64,000 nt of DNA from assembly GCA_903930435.1 (NCBI GenBank), contig CAIYYN010000054.1, forward strand, positions 372,001 through 436,000, given 5' to 3'. The position numbers and the translations under genes were made by a program. Under the pieces are notes generated by a model. That model was not told where the DNA came from. It saw only the letters and a list, made by a program, of their open reading frames with translations, and did not search any database. The first letter of the stretch is position 1. The number at the start of each line of letters is the position of its first letter. The DNA comes from an uncultured Hyphomicrobiales bacterium (GTDB lineage: Bacteria > Pseudomonadota > Alphaproteobacteria > Rhizobiales > Ancalomicrobiaceae). Shown here one piece after another: positions 1-9,560 of this stretch.

Positions 1-146
1 TGCCCTGCAAACGCATATTCGCTCCCATTCAACGGTGCCATTGTTCTGGCACCTGTTTTCGGGCTTGCAGAGGCAGACGTCCAGTGGGCAGTTCCGCGAA
101 ATAGGCGATGCTGCCCTGACGTTTGTTGAGGGCAAGTCTCAAACCG

Positions 147-173
147 CAAAAACCCGACCGTTTCCGGCCGGGT
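147..173 (-). terminator. Intrinsic terminator of phasin gene 1
   Basis: Read on the minus strand, an 8-bp GC-rich stem (ACCCGGCC paired with GGTCGGGT, one G-U pair, 6-nt loop) runs directly into five T residues. It lies about 90 bases beyond the stop codon of the phasin gene at 263-796. The rest of 1-262 shows no gene. Confidence 0.75.
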
Positions 174-262
174 CTTGCAACTCACTCACTTAATAACGCC
201 TGCCACAAACTCACATAACGGGTCGGCGCAACGCACCACAAGTCAAAGTCAGGGTTGCCCTA

Positions 263-796
263 TCAGGCGACCTTGAATTCCTTCATGGCCTTCTCGGTAG
301 CAGCCTTCACCGGAGCGGCGGTGTCGGTGGCGACCTTCTTGGCGGTCTCCTGAAGTTCCTTGACCTGTGCGGTCAGAACTTCGAACTGCTTGCGCGCAAA
401 CGTGGTCTGCAGCTCAACAGCTTCAGCCAGCGTCTTGACTGCGAAGAATTCCTTGGCGAAGCCGAAAGCGGCGTCGGTGTTGGTCTTCACGGCTTCGAGC
501 GACTTCGTGTTGAACTCAAGAGCGCCAGCGCGGGCGGTCTCATAGGTGTCTTCGACGAGATCGGTTGCTTCCTCAGCAGCGGCCTTCATCTTTGCGTAGC
601 TGGCCTTGGCCTGCTCAACGGACTTCTCAGCCATTTCGCGGAAAGCAGCCGGAACTTCAGCCTTCGGCATTTCGAACTTCGGCATCTCGAACTTGGGCAT
701 TTCGAACTTCGGGAATTCGAATGCAGATGCCGTTGTCTTTTCAGCGGATGCGGCCTTGGCGGGTTTCTTGGCGGGTGTTGCTGCTGCGTCGGTCAT
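263..796 (-). CDS. Phasin family protein (PHA granule-associated), 177 aa
   Basis: Phasins coat polyhydroxyalkanoate granules in the cytoplasm and control their size and number. The protein is rich in Ala, Lys and Glu, has no Cys or Trp, and is predicted almost wholly helical, as in the Phasin_2 family. A Lys/Ala-rich N-terminus (about residues 1-25) is followed by FEFPK and three exact FEMPK pentapeptides (about residues 27-46), then the phasin core beginning FREMAEKSVEQAKASY, which matches EFTEKSVDQAKKAF in the second phasin at 1414-1800. The ATG at 796 is preceded by GAGGAGC, a good ribosome binding site. It has its own terminator at 147-173 and a PhaR-like site about 250 bases upstream. 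The FEMPK repeat is unusual; its role is unknown. Confidence 0.9.
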   Translation of the reverse strand: MTDAAATPAKKPAKAASAEKTTASAFEFPKFEMPKFEMPKFEMPKAEVPAAFREMAEKSVEQAKASYAKMKAAAEEATDLVEDTYETARAGALEFNTKSLEAVKTNTDAAFGFAKEFFAVKTLAEAVELQTTFARKQFEVLTAQVKELQETAKKVATDTAAPVKAATEKAMKEFKVA

Positions 797-1046
797 GGGA
801 AGCTCCTCAGTTTTGAAGGGGTGACAAATGTCACTGTGTCTCAGTTTCCACGAGGCGGGTTTTTGCCTCGAAAGTGAAATTCCGAATGCGGGACTTTGGC
901 GATTGCTCGAAATGTCTTGTCGTCTTCATCTCGATGGGTTCGCCATCATGAAGGTCCCGATCTCCTAACAAAGCTGTTCGGACCTGAACCTTGCCAGCCG
1001 AGAACATCTTCCCGCTGCTTGACGGTGTGTATAGCGAAGGCCTGTG

Positions 1047-1073
1047 TGCAGTGCAACATAATTTTGCATCGCA
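1047..1073. promoter_or_regulatory. Candidate PhaR-type operator upstream of phasin gene 1
   Basis: TGCAGTGCAA and TTGCATCGCA form an imperfect inverted repeat (8 of 10 positions) separated by 7 bases. Each arm resembles the TGC-N3-GCA core that PhaR, the repressor of phasin genes in PHA-making alphaproteobacteria, is known to recognise. The site lies about 250 bases upstream of the phasin start at 796. The match of motif and neighbour is seen; the regulation is inferred. Confidence 0.4.
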
Positions 1074-1294
1074 CGCGCATTTGCGGAGCTGATTTGTCAA
1101 ATGTGAATAGCTTTCCCTTCGTCGGAATACGGACGATCCGCTTGAAATCCGCCGAAATCGGGCGGTTCCAGCATGGGCAACAATCAAAATGAGCGCGTGA
1201 TAATCAGAGCCTATCCCGCAAAATCCCATGTAACTGGCGCATGATAAAGGCTGCATTCAGGTCTGTTTTTGTCGGGGTACGACTAAAGTCCGGG

Positions 1295-1320
1295 CCACTC
1301 TTCGCACTTGCGAAGAGTGG
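1295..1320. other. Perfect 11-bp hairpin, 4-nt loop
   Basis: CCACTCTTCGC pairs exactly with GCGAAGAGTGG across ACTT. No T-run follows on either strand. It sits just past the phasin-2 terminator, so it could be a second 3'-end or a processing stem. Confidence 0.5.
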
Positions 1321-1335
1321 TGGCTTGTTTCCATA

Positions 1336-1369
1336 CAAAAAGCCGGTCGAAGCGAACTTCGACCGGCTT
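1336..1369 (-). terminator. Intrinsic terminator of phasin gene 2
   Basis: A perfect 13-bp stem (AAGCCGGTCGAAG with CTTCGACCGGCTT, 4-nt loop) is followed on the minus strand by a run of T residues. It lies 45 bases beyond the stop codon of the phasin gene at 1414-1800. Confidence 0.85.
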
Positions 1370-1413
1370 CACGAAAATGTTATCGGACCAATCATTGAAC
1401 CGGCGAGGGCCGA

Positions 1414-1800
1414 TCAGGCCTTTTTCGCGGTTTCCGCTACCGCCGATGCAGCTTTCTGGGCAGACTCAGAGACGACACGTGTCTGTTCGCCGATTGCGGC
1501 CATCCGGGTTTTCAGGAAGGCATTCTGCAACTCGACGAGTTCCTGCACGCTCTTTGCCTTTGTCAGCTTCTGCGCATGATCAAACGCTGCAGCGACATTT
1601 TCTTCCGCCAGTTCCAGAACAGTCTTCTGCAATTCTGCTGCGCTGGCCTGCGATGCGGTCGAGGTCTTTTCGACCTTGGCGATGGCGCCATGGGTCGCGT
1701 TGATGAAATCGTCGAAGGCCTTCTTGGCCTGATCGACGCTCTTTTCGGTGAACTCCCGAACGGCCTCGGGGATTTCAAACTTAGGCATTTGATCGGTCAT
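1414..1800 (-). CDS. Phasin family protein, 128 aa
   Basis: A second small, helical, Ala-rich phasin. It begins MTDQMPKFEIPEAVREF, so it carries a single copy of the FE(I/M)P(K/E) element that is repeated in the neighbour, followed by the shared phasin core EKSVDQAKKAF and a long amphipathic helix (about residues 40-120). The protein lacks Cys and Trp. GGAGG stands close upstream of the ATG at 1800 and a strong terminator follows at 1336-1369, so it is likely transcribed alone. Two adjacent phasins suggest that the organism makes PHA, although no PHA synthase lies in this window. Confidence 0.9.
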   Translation of the reverse strand: MTDQMPKFEIPEAVREFTEKSVDQAKKAFDDFINATHGAIAKVEKTSTASQASAAELQKTVLELAEENVAAAFDHAQKLTKAKSVQELVELQNAFLKTRMAAIGEQTRVVSESAQKAASAVAETAKKA

Positions 1801-2001
1801 AACGACGTCCTCCAGATTGCAACTGACGGTCCAAACCGGCCGTCATTTCACGATGCTGCCAACCACATTCATCCTTAACAGCAATAACGCCACTTCGTCG
1901 ACGCGACTATGGTGCAGGCTTCGTTGAGTTACACTATATTAAAGAAGGATTAATATCGATTGCCGCAACGATTCGCGTGTCGTTGCGGGTTCTGGAGCCC
2001 G

Positions 2002-5000
2002 ATGACCGCAACGAAGCCATCAAATGCCCTCATGACCACGCTCGCTCTGGCGACCAACGAGCGCGTGGCGGGGATGCTTGACGCGCCGATACCTGCGCTG
2101 GTTCTGGCAGGGGATTGCACCACAGTCCGGTTTCTGAACGCGGCTGCGGCGGCTGAACTGAGCATCAAGCACGCGCTTTCGATTCTGGGGCAGCCGGCAC
2201 CACTCGATGAAGCGGTCACGCGGCATATTTTGCGCATTCAGCCAACCAGCCCGGTTGGTCGACAGTCGAGCGAGCGAATTCGTTATTATCGCGGCATCAA
2301 GCCGATCGTGCTGGCCTTGACGCTCGAAAATCTGGGCGAGATCGCGGGCGAGACCGCGATCCTGATCACCCTGCCTGAGCTCAAGCGGTCAGGTCAGGAT
2401 AGCATTTTACAGGCGACGCTCGCACTCTATGCCGGTGACGACGATCTCATCACGGCCTTTGGGGATGACGACGTTCTGGCTTTGGCTGGTCACCAAGCCG
2501 TGCTGGAAGAAGCGCCTGCCGAGATAGAAGCGCTCGCCGATCGTCCGTCCACTGACGGGGTCGAGGAGACGTCGATTGCCACGGCAGCAGGGACACGCCC
2601 GGTCGTGATCGCGCGCGTCCATGGCACGTCAACAATCAGACGACTTCTCTATATTGGCGCACTTGAGCCATTTCCGGTGCAGGCTGCGACCGCTGGCGAG
2701 GATCACTCGCCTTCGGTCGGCCTTCAGGAAGAGGCGACGCCCTTTGTCTTTTCACCCAATCAGAAGCCACAGCGATTCACCTGGGCACTCGATACGGATG
2801 GTCGCTTCACGGACGTGAGTAGCGCGTTTGCCGCGACACTTGGCCGGGCGAGTGCGCCGAGGCTGGGTTGTGACTGGTTGAGCGAGGCGGCACGGCTCGA
2901 TCTCGATCATGACGGCAAGATTGGCAGGTTGATCGCAGCCCGCAGTCCGTGGCATGGCCAAACTGTCCTCTGGCCTGTTGAAGGCGAAGCGCTGCGGGTC
3001 CCCGTCGAGTTGACCGCGATCGCGACGCGTGACGTGACACAACAACACGTCGGGATGCATGGTTTCGGCGTGATCAGGCCAGCAGCCGCACAGCCTGATC
3101 CATTGGCAACGGGGCTGTCTCTGGGCAAACCCGCGCTTTCGCAGGAGCCGAATGTTGCCTTGATCGAGACCAATGTCGCGCCGGAGACGGATGAGGCCGT
3201 CATTGGCCCTATCGAGTCGCGCCAGACGGATGTGGTTGCCCCTGAAGCAGATGAACACCAGCACGCTGATGCCGAGATTGAGCCGCCGCCGCGGTTCCCC
3301 CGCCTTGTGACGCCTGACGTCGAAGGCGAAAGCGATGCGCATTTCGTATCACTCATGCCTGCGGCGCATATTTCGCCGGAGACGCTGCGGCTGACGGGTG
3401 CCGAGCGCAATGCTTTCCGGCAAATCGCCGAGGCTCTCGGCGCGCGGTTCGAAGGCGATGATGAGCCAGTGCAGGCCCCGGACGCCGAAAACAAGTCGTC
3501 CAGTGACGCCGAAGGTTCCATCCGCTTTCTGACCAGTCATCAGATCATGGATCATTTCCGTGAGCCGCCGGACCCGGAGTTCCGGAAACCGGTATTATCG
3601 GATGCGGAATGGCGCGCCGAAACCGCGACTGCTGGCGACACGCGCCTGATTGATCGCCTGCCGATCGCCATTGGGCTGGCCCAAAACGAGACGGTCATTC
3701 ACGTCAATTCGCCGTTTCTCGTCCTGACCGGGTATGACGGGCTTGACGATTTGAACGAGGCTGGCGGTCTCGATGGACTCTTTGCCGGTCCGCATGCCGC
3801 CAAGGGGTGGGCAGATGATCTGAGCGGGCATCCCATTCCACTGGTGACAAGGAGCGGTCGAGTTATTCCCGTCGAGGCCCACATCGCAACGGTCCCGTGG
3901 GGTGACGGAACCGCGCTTCTGTTGACCTTGCAATCAGCCGAGCGTCGCGGTGCCAGTGTCGCCGGTTCTGTAAGCGGCGATCTGACTGAACGGCTTGAGG
4001 TTAGCCAATCCAGGGTCCGCGAACTCGAGGCTGTTCTCGCTACAGCGAGCGACGGTCTGCTGATGCTGAATGCAGACGGGATCATCGTCTCGGCAAACCA
4101 TCAGGCAGAAAGTCTGTTCGGCTGTCAATCCGGGCAATTGGCCGGACGGCAGCTGTTCGATTTCATCGCGATGGAAAGTCGGCGGACGGCTGCAGATTAC
4201 CTTGACGGCGTGGCGCGTAATGGCATTGGAAGCCTTCTGACGGAAGGTCTGGAACTCACGGCACTTGCGGGCGGCGATCGTCCGATAACGGTCTTTGCCA
4301 CGATTGCCCGGACCTCGACATCGCCGGAACCTCTGTTTGCGGCGGTTTTCCGGGATATCAGCCGGTGGAAGACCTCCGAGGAAGAGCTGCTTGTCGCCAA
4401 GCGTCGCGCGGAGGCGGCCAGCGTCCAGAAATCGGAATTCCTGGCCAAGATCAGCCACGAAATCCGCACGCCCTTGAATGCGATCATCGGGTTTTCCGAG
4501 GTCATGCTGGGTGAGCGATTTGGCGCCATCGGCGTTGAGCGCTACAAGGACTATCTGCGCGACATCCAGTCGTCGGGTACGCATATCATGAGCCTTGTCA
4601 ATGACCTGCTGGATCTTTCCAAGGTCGAGGCGGGCAAGCTCGACCTGAAATTTGAATCGGTGCAACTGGTCGACATTCTTGGCGAATGTGTCGCGCTAAT
4701 GCAGCCGCAGGCGAACCGAGAGCGGATCATCATCCGGGCCAGCCTTGCCCAAAATCTGCCACCCGTCGTCGCTGACCAGCGCTCGATCCGGCAGATCGTG
4801 CTGAACCTCCTGTCAAATGCCATCAAGTTTACCCCGGCGGGCGGGCAGGTGATCGTGTCGGCGGCGCTTGAGGAGACAAACGAGGTCGTGATCCGTGTCC
4901 GCGATACCGGCTACGGCATGAGCCCGGGCGACATCGAAATTGCGCTTGAGCCATTCAGGCAGGTTCACCAGGGGCGCGGACGGGTCACCCAACCGGGTAC

Positions 5001-5133
5001 GGGACTCGGGTTACCGTTGACGAAGGCCCTCGTGGAGGCCAATCGCGCGGCGCTCAAGATCGACAGCGCCGTCAATCAGGGAACACTCGTGCAAGTCACC
5101 TTCCCTGCACCGCGCGTGCTGGCGGCGGAATGA
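2002..5133 (+). CDS. PdhS/PleC/DivJ-like PAS sensor histidine kinase, about 1043 aa
   Basis: A soluble histidine kinase with no membrane segment. The first 650 residues or so are poorly conserved, acidic and low in known motifs. A PAS domain follows (about residues 675-800, starting LEAVLATASDGLLMLNADG). The HisKA dimerisation box HEIRTPLNAIIGFSEVM has the phospho-accepting His near residue 818 and continues with the YLRDIQSSG and LSKVEAGKLDL segment seen in the DivK-binding kinases PdhS, PleC and DivJ. The ATPase domain shows the N box NLLSNAIKFTP, DTGYGM and GTGLGLPL. In this family the kinase sets asymmetric division through DivK and DivL-CckA-CtrA. Start is uncertain: ATG at 2002 has GGAG 4 bases upstream, while TTG at 1960 has AGAAGGA 10 bases upstream and would add 14 residues. 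Confidence 0.85.
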   Translation: MTATKPSNALMTTLALATNERVAGMLDAPIPALVLAGDCTTVRFLNAAAAAELSIKHALSILGQPAPLDEAVTRHILRIQPTSPVGRQSSERIRYYRGIKPIVLALTLENLGEIAGETAILITLPELKRSGQDSILQATLALYAGDDDLITAFGDDDVLALAGHQAVLEEAPAEIEALADRPSTDGVEETSIATAAGTRPVVIARVHGTSTIRRLLYIGALEPFPVQAATAGEDHSPSVGLQEEATPFVFSPNQKPQRFTWALDTDGRFTDVSSAFAATLGRASAPRLGCDWLSEAARLDLDHDGKIGRLIAARSPWHGQTVLWPVEGEALRVPVELTAIATRDVTQQHVGMHGFGVIRPAAAQPDPLATGLSLGKPALSQEPNVALIETNVAPETDEAVIGPIESRQTDVVAPEADEHQHADAEIEPPPRFPRLVTPDVEGESDAHFVSLMPAAHISPETLRLTGAERNAFRQIAEALGARFEGDDEPVQAPDAENKSSSDAEGSIRFLTSHQIMDHFREPPDPEFRKPVLSDAEWRAETATAGDTRLIDRLPIAIGLAQNETVIHVNSPFLVLTGYDGLDDLNEAGGLDGLFAGPHAAKGWADDLSGHPIPLVTRSGRVIPVEAHIATVPWGDGTALLLTLQSAERRGASVAGSVSGDLTERLEVSQSRVRELEAVLATASDGLLMLNADGIIVSANHQAESLFGCQSGQLAGRQLFDFIAMESRRTAADYLDGVARNGIGSLLTEGLELTALAGGDRPITVFATIARTSTSPEPLFAAVFRDISRWKTSEEELLVAKRRAEAASVQKSEFLAKISHEIRTPLNAIIGFSEVMLGERFGAIGVERYKDYLRDIQSSGTHIMSLVNDLLDLSKVEAGKLDLKFESVQLVDILGECVALMQPQANRERIIIRASLAQNLPPVVADQRSIRQIVLNLLSNAIKFTPAGGQVIVSAALEETNEVVIRVRDTGYGMSPGDIEIALEPFRQVHQGRGRVTQPGTGLGLPLTKALVEANRAALKIDSAVNQGTLVQVTFPAPRVLAAE

Positions 5134-5248
5134 GGCAACACCCCGCAGTTCTGACGTCTGGACCGCCCTGACCCGCGACCAAACCGGTTGTCAACGGGAC
5201 GCACTGCTGTCATTACCAAGGAAAATCAGGGTAGCTTCCGGAAACGCC

Positions 5249-6886
5249 ATGTCCCAGACACAAGTTGTCCACCGCTTCGAAGGTGAATTCGATTCCATCG
5301 TTGTTGGCGCAGGTTCTGCAGGTTGTGTGGTCGCCAACCGCCTGTCCACCGACCCCGCTCATCGCGTGCTGTTGCTGGAAGGGGGCGGTCGCGACAACTG
5401 GATCTGGTTTCATATACCGGTCGGTTATCTCTTCGCCATCGGTAACCCGCGCTCCGACTGGATGTTCGAGACGGTGAAGGAACCCGGCCTGAACGGTCGA
5501 TCCCTGAAATACCCGCGTGGCAAGGCAATCGGCGGCTCCTCGGCGATCAACGCGATGATCTCGATGCGGGGTCAGGCGCAGGACTATGATCATTGGCGGC
5601 AATTGGGGCTGACCGGCTGGGGTTGGGACGATGTCTTGCCGGTCTTCAAACGGCTGGATGATCATTTTCTCGGCGATACCGCGTTTCATGGCAAAGGTGG
5701 CGAATGGCGGGTGGAAGAAGCCCGGTTGCGCTGGGATGTGCTCGATGCTGTCGTCAAGGCAGCGGTCGAGATGGGCATCAGGCCGACCAGCGATTTCAAC
5801 ACGGGCGACAATGACGGCGTCGGCTATTTTCATGTCAACCAGAAGCGCGGTGTCCGCTGGTCCTCAGCACGCGGCTTCCTGAAGCCGGTTCTGTCGCGGC
5901 CAAACTTGCAACTGGAGACGGAAGTCCTCGTCGAGAAAGTGCTGTTCGAAGGCCGGCGCGCTGTCGGCGTATTGTTCCGTCGTGGTGGAGAGCTGTACGA
6001 GGCCCGTGCAAGGCAAGAAGTGATTCTCTCGGCTGGCTCCATCGGATCAGCCCAGATCCTGCAATTGTCCGGGGTCGGTCCCTCCGAGGCGCTTGGCCAA
6101 CACGGCATCGACGTGGTGCTGGACAAGCCTGGTGTCGGGTCGAACCTCCAGGATCACCTGCAACAGCGGGCAATCTACAAGGTATCCGGGGTCAAGACGC
6201 TCAACGAGACCTATCATTCGCTCATGGGTCGCGCGGCCATGGGGCTCGAATATGCGCTTTTCCAGCGTGGTCCGCTGACCATGGCGCCGTCCCAACTCGG
6301 GATTTTCACCAAATCATCGCCTGAGCACGAGCGTGCCAATATCCAGTTTCATGTGCAGCCGTTGTCGCTCGACAAGTTCGGCGATCCGCTGCATCGCTTC
6401 CCCGCGATCACCGTCAGCGCCTGCAATCTCCGCCCGACCTCGCGCGGATCGGTCCGGCTCCGGTCCAGCAATCCCTCGGACAAGCCGCTGATCGCGCCAA
6501 ATTACCTGTCGACGGACGAGGACCGGCAAGTCGCCGCAGACGCAATCCGCGTCACACGCCGGCTGATGGAGCAGTCGTCATTGGCACCCTACAGGCCGGA
6601 TGAATATCTTCCCGGGCCAAAGGTTGGTAATGACGCCGCCGATCTGGCCCGCGCCGCCGGAGATATCGGTACGACGATCTTCCATCCGATCGGTACGGCC
6701 AAGATGGGGCTTGAAAGCGACCCGATGGCTGTTGTCGATGAACGGTTGCGCGTCATTGGCCTGCAGGGCTTGCGCGTCATCGATGCCTCCGTCATGCCGA
6801 CCATCACATCCGGTAACACGAACACGCCAACGATCATGATCGCGGACAAGGGCGCACGCATGGCGGTTGAAGACCGGCGGGCTTAG
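5249..6886 (+). CDS. GMC-family FAD oxidoreductase (choline/alcohol dehydrogenase-like), 545 aa
   Basis: A glucose-methanol-choline oxidoreductase that oxidises an alcohol with FAD. The N-terminal dinucleotide fold VVGAGSAGCVVANRL is at about residues 18-32, the GMC signature GKAIGGSSAINAMI at about 91-104 and the second signature GSIGSAQILQLSGVGP at about 263-278. The C-terminal catalytic region has FHPIGTAKMG and DASVMPTITSGNTNTPTIM, with the His/Asn pair typical of the family. The length is normal for the family. Neither a betaine aldehyde dehydrogenase nor a BetI regulator is adjacent, so the substrate cannot be fixed as choline. A strong terminator at 6994-7025 ends the unit. Family confidence is high, substrate confidence low. 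Confidence 0.9.
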   Translation: MSQTQVVHRFEGEFDSIVVGAGSAGCVVANRLSTDPAHRVLLLEGGGRDNWIWFHIPVGYLFAIGNPRSDWMFETVKEPGLNGRSLKYPRGKAIGGSSAINAMISMRGQAQDYDHWRQLGLTGWGWDDVLPVFKRLDDHFLGDTAFHGKGGEWRVEEARLRWDVLDAVVKAAVEMGIRPTSDFNTGDNDGVGYFHVNQKRGVRWSSARGFLKPVLSRPNLQLETEVLVEKVLFEGRRAVGVLFRRGGELYEARARQEVILSAGSIGSAQILQLSGVGPSEALGQHGIDVVLDKPGVGSNLQDHLQQRAIYKVSGVKTLNETYHSLMGRAAMGLEYALFQRGPLTMAPSQLGIFTKSSPEHERANIQFHVQPLSLDKFGDPLHRFPAITVSACNLRPTSRGSVRLRSSNPSDKPLIAPNYLSTDEDRQVAADAIRVTRRLMEQSSLAPYRPDEYLPGPKVGNDAADLARAAGDIGTTIFHPIGTAKMGLESDPMAVVDERLRVIGLQGLRVIDASVMPTITSGNTNTPTIMIADKGARMAVEDRRA

Positions 6887-6993
6887 GCCTGGGCTCTCGG
6901 GCTGTCATGAAACGATCTTGACGGGCCTTGCGTTCTGAAAAACATCGGCGTATACAGCGGTCATCAAATCTGATGCGCTTTCAAAGCGGATTG

Positions 6994-7025
6994 GGGTGGG
7001 TTCCGGCGGAACCCGCTCTTTTTTG
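6994..7025 (+). terminator. Intrinsic terminator after the GMC oxidoreductase
   Basis: GGGTTCC pairs with GGAACCC across GGC (6998-7014), followed by GCTC and six T residues. It separates the oxidoreductase from the rimP-nusA operon. Confidence 0.85.
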
Positions 7026-7087
7026 TTTTAGGCGTCCGATTTCCGAATATTGACCTGACTGACGACATTCAAGGGACGAACCCACAC

Positions 7088-7771
7088 GTGACGCGTCACG
7101 AACCGCGCATATTCAACGAAACAGGGCTTGATGCCCGGGTGGCAGCGATTGTCGAGCCCGTGCTGGAAGACCTCGGCTATTGGCTGGTGCGCATCAAATG
7201 TTCGTCGCGGGATGGATTTACCGTCCAGATCATGGCCGAACGCCCCGATGGCACGATGACCGTCGAGGATTGCGAAACCTGCAGCCGCAACATTTCCCCG
7301 GTTCTTGACGCTGACGATCCCATCGGTCGCGAATACCGGCTTGAAATGTCCTCGCCCGGCATCGATCGTCCGCTTGTGCGCCTGTCGGACTTTGATCGCT
7401 GGAAAGGCCATCTGGCCCGCGTAGAGCTCAATCGTGCTTTCGAAAATCGCAAGCGTTTCAAGGGTATTCTGTTGGGTACCACCGCAGACACCTTTGGTAT
7501 CCGCCTTGATGATGGCGTCAAGCCAGCGCCGTTGAAGCCCGGGATGCCGGTCAAGAAGGGTCAGAAGCCGAAGGCGAAGGCGGTCGAACCGGTCGCAGTT
7601 GCCTCCGAGTCTGGCGAGGGCACGGGCGGTAACGAGGTGTTCTGGTTGCCCGTTGCCGACTTGGCCGAGGCGCGTCTCATTCTGACCGACGAACTGATTG
7701 AAGAAGCCCTGCGCGCTGCAAAGCGGCAGGAAAGCACTGAAGATGACTCACCCGAGACTGCGGACGTCTGA
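7088..7771 (+). CDS. rimP: Ribosome maturation factor RimP, 227 aa
   Basis: RimP helps 30S subunit maturation by promoting ordered assembly around S12. The N-terminal domain (about residues 12-85) has the typical [17 protein letters not shown] strand and the [16 protein letters not shown] segment, followed by [14 protein letters not shown] and the C-terminal SH3-like domain. The protein is longer than the usual 150-180 aa because of a Lys/Pro-rich stretch around residues 140-175 and an acidic tail, a feature common in Hyphomicrobiales. The start is GTG at 7088 with AAGGGA upstream; this start codon lies inside a 14-bp perfect palindrome (7087-7100). It is the first gene of the rimP-nusA-ylxR-infB-rbfA-truB set. 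Confidence 0.95.
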   Translation: MTRHEPRIFNETGLDARVAAIVEPVLEDLGYWLVRIKCSSRDGFTVQIMAERPDGTMTVEDCETCSRNISPVLDADDPIGREYRLEMSSPGIDRPLVRLSDFDRWKGHLARVELNRAFENRKRFKGILLGTTADTFGIRLDDGVKPAPLKPGMPVKKGQKPKAKAVEPVAVASESGEGTGGNEVFWLPVADLAEARLILTDELIEEALRAAKRQESTEDDSPETADV

Positions 7772-7914
7772 AACGCCCTGATGGCGTCAGGAAGACCTTG
7801 TCTCATTGGACCCGTGGTGATCCACGGCCAGCCGAAAGGCCAGCCGGGATCGCTCAAGCAACAACACTCTGGTGGGCAATCAAGCCCGCATCGTCTTTCC
7901 TAGGGGACAGGCCA

Positions 7915-9504
7915 ATGGCAGTCAGCGCCAATCGACTGGAACTTCTGCAGATCGCAGACGCGGTGGCTCGTGAAAAGAGCATACCGGTCCGAATCGTCCT
8001 TGATTCGATGGAGGACGCGATCCAGAAGGCCGCACGCTCGCGCTATGGTTCGGAAACCGAGGTACGCGCCGAGATCAATTCGCGTACTGGCGAAATCAAG
8101 TTGCAACGTCTGTTGCAGGTCGTCGACGATCTGGAGAATCCATCGGTTCAGATCCACGTCGACGATGCGCGCCTGAAGAATCCGGCTGCGCAGGTTGGCG
8201 ACATGATCGCTGAGCCGCTGCCGCCGATGGACTTCGGTCGTATCGCCGCCCAGTCCGCCAAGCAGGTGATCGTGCAGAAGGTGCGTGAAGCCGAGCGGGA
8301 TCGCCAGTACGACGAGTTCAAGGACAAGATCGGCGAGATCATCAATGGTGCGGTCAAGCGGATCGAATATGGCAACATCATTGTCGATCTCGGCAAGGGC
8401 GAAGCCATCGTGCGCCGCGATGAACTGATCCCGCGCGAATCCTTCCGCACGGGCGATCGCGTTCGCGCCTATGTCTATGACGTGCGCCGTGAACAGCGTG
8501 GCCCGCAGGTGTTCCTGTCACGCACGCATCCGCAATTCATGGCGAAGCTGTTTGCGCAAGAAGTGCCGGAAATCTATGACAATATCATCGAGGTGAAGTC
8601 GGTGGCCCGCGACCCCGGTTCGCGCGCCAAGATCGCCGTCTTCTCGCGCGACAGCAGCGTTGATCCAGTCGGTGCGTGCGTCGGTATGCGCGGCAGCCGC
8701 GTCCAGGCCGTCGTGCAGGAATTGCAGGGTGAAAAGATCGACATCATCCCGTGGTCGAATGACGCCGCGACCTTCATCGTCAACGCGCTCCAGCCAGCCG
8801 AAGTGTCCAAGGTCGTGCTCGACGAAGATGCCGGCCGTATCGATGTCGTCGTTCCTGATGACCAGCTGTCGCTCGCCATCGGTCGTCGTGGCCAGAACGT
8901 GCGTCTTGCCTCGCAGTTGACCGGTTGGGATATCGACATCCTGACGGATGCCGAGGAATCCGAGCGGCGCCAGAAGGAATTCCAGGAGCGCACGCAGCTC
9001 TTCATGGGCGCGCTCGATGTGGACGAGACGGTTGCCCAACTGCTCGCCACTGAAGGCTTCAGCACCATTGAAGAACTCGCCTATGTCGATCCCGAGGAAA
9101 TCGCAGGGATCGAAGGCTTCGATGAAGAAACAGCTGCGGAAATCCAGAACCGTGCCCAAAGCCATCTTGCCGCCATCGAGGCCCAACTCGATGATGAACG
9201 CAAGAGCCTCGGCGTCGAGGATGCGCTGCTCGAAGTTGACGGGGTCACGATGCCGATGCTGGTTGCCTTTGGCAAGGACGGCATCAAGACGCTCGAGGAT
9301 CTGGCCGGTTGCGCAACGGATGATCTCGTCGGCTGGACCGAACGCAAGAATGGCGAAACGATCAAGCATGACGGGTCGCTCAAGGGTATTGAACTGAGCC
9401 GCGTCGAGGCAGAAGGCATCATCATGGCAGCGCGTCTCAAGGCGGGTTGGATTGATGCCCTGCCTGAGCCAACCGAGACTGACGACGCTGAACAGGGTGA
9501 ATGA
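7915..9504 (+). CDS. nusA: Transcription termination/antitermination factor NusA, 529 aa
   Basis: NusA binds RNA polymerase and nascent RNA and modulates pausing, termination and antitermination. The N-terminal polymerase-binding domain starts [21 protein letters not shown], an S1 domain lies at about residues 135-200 ([19 protein letters not shown]) and two KH domains at about 205-345 ([46 protein letters not shown]). The C-terminus has two helix-hairpin-helix acidic repeats (about 365-415 and 440-500). The start was set at the ATG at 7915, preceded by AGGGGA and matching the family N-terminus. The 143 bases between rimP and nusA show no gene. Confidence 0.97.
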   Translation: MAVSANRLELLQIADAVAREKSIPVRIVLDSMEDAIQKAARSRYGSETEVRAEINSRTGEIKLQRLLQVVDDLENPSVQIHVDDARLKNPAAQVGDMIAEPLPPMDFGRIAAQSAKQVIVQKVREAERDRQYDEFKDKIGEIINGAVKRIEYGNIIVDLGKGEAIVRRDELIPRESFRTGDRVRAYVYDVRREQRGPQVFLSRTHPQFMAKLFAQEVPEIYDNIIEVKSVARDPGSRAKIAVFSRDSSVDPVGACVGMRGSRVQAVVQELQGEKIDIIPWSNDAATFIVNALQPAEVSKVVLDEDAGRIDVVVPDDQLSLAIGRRGQNVRLASQLTGWDIDILTDAEESERRQKEFQERTQLFMGALDVDETVAQLLATEGFSTIEELAYVDPEEIAGIEGFDEETAAEIQNRAQSHLAAIEAQLDDERKSLGVEDALLEVDGVTMPMLVAFGKDGIKTLEDLAGCATDDLVGWTERKNGETIKHDGSLKGIELSRVEAEGIIMAARLKAGWIDALPEPTETDDAEQGE

Positions 9505-9560
9505 AACAGGGGGTCTTCGTGGCGGCGGGTCAATTCCGGTAAAGCCGGATCGGAGGGCAC

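Larger units (their letters stand above)
797..1413. other. Intergenic region between two phasin genes
   Basis: This 617-bp stretch holds no convincing gene. It contains the leader of the downstream phasin (797 to about 1000), a PhaR-like inverted repeat at 1047-1073, a perfect 11-bp hairpin at 1295-1320 and the terminator of the upstream phasin at 1336-1369. Open frames on both strands here have biased, low-complexity translations and no ribosome binding sites. Confidence 0.6.

Noticed and set aside
831-1256. A 141-codon open frame on the minus strand
   Set aside because: Its translation has no family features and no ribosome binding site, and it covers the PhaR-like repeat and leader of the phasin gene.
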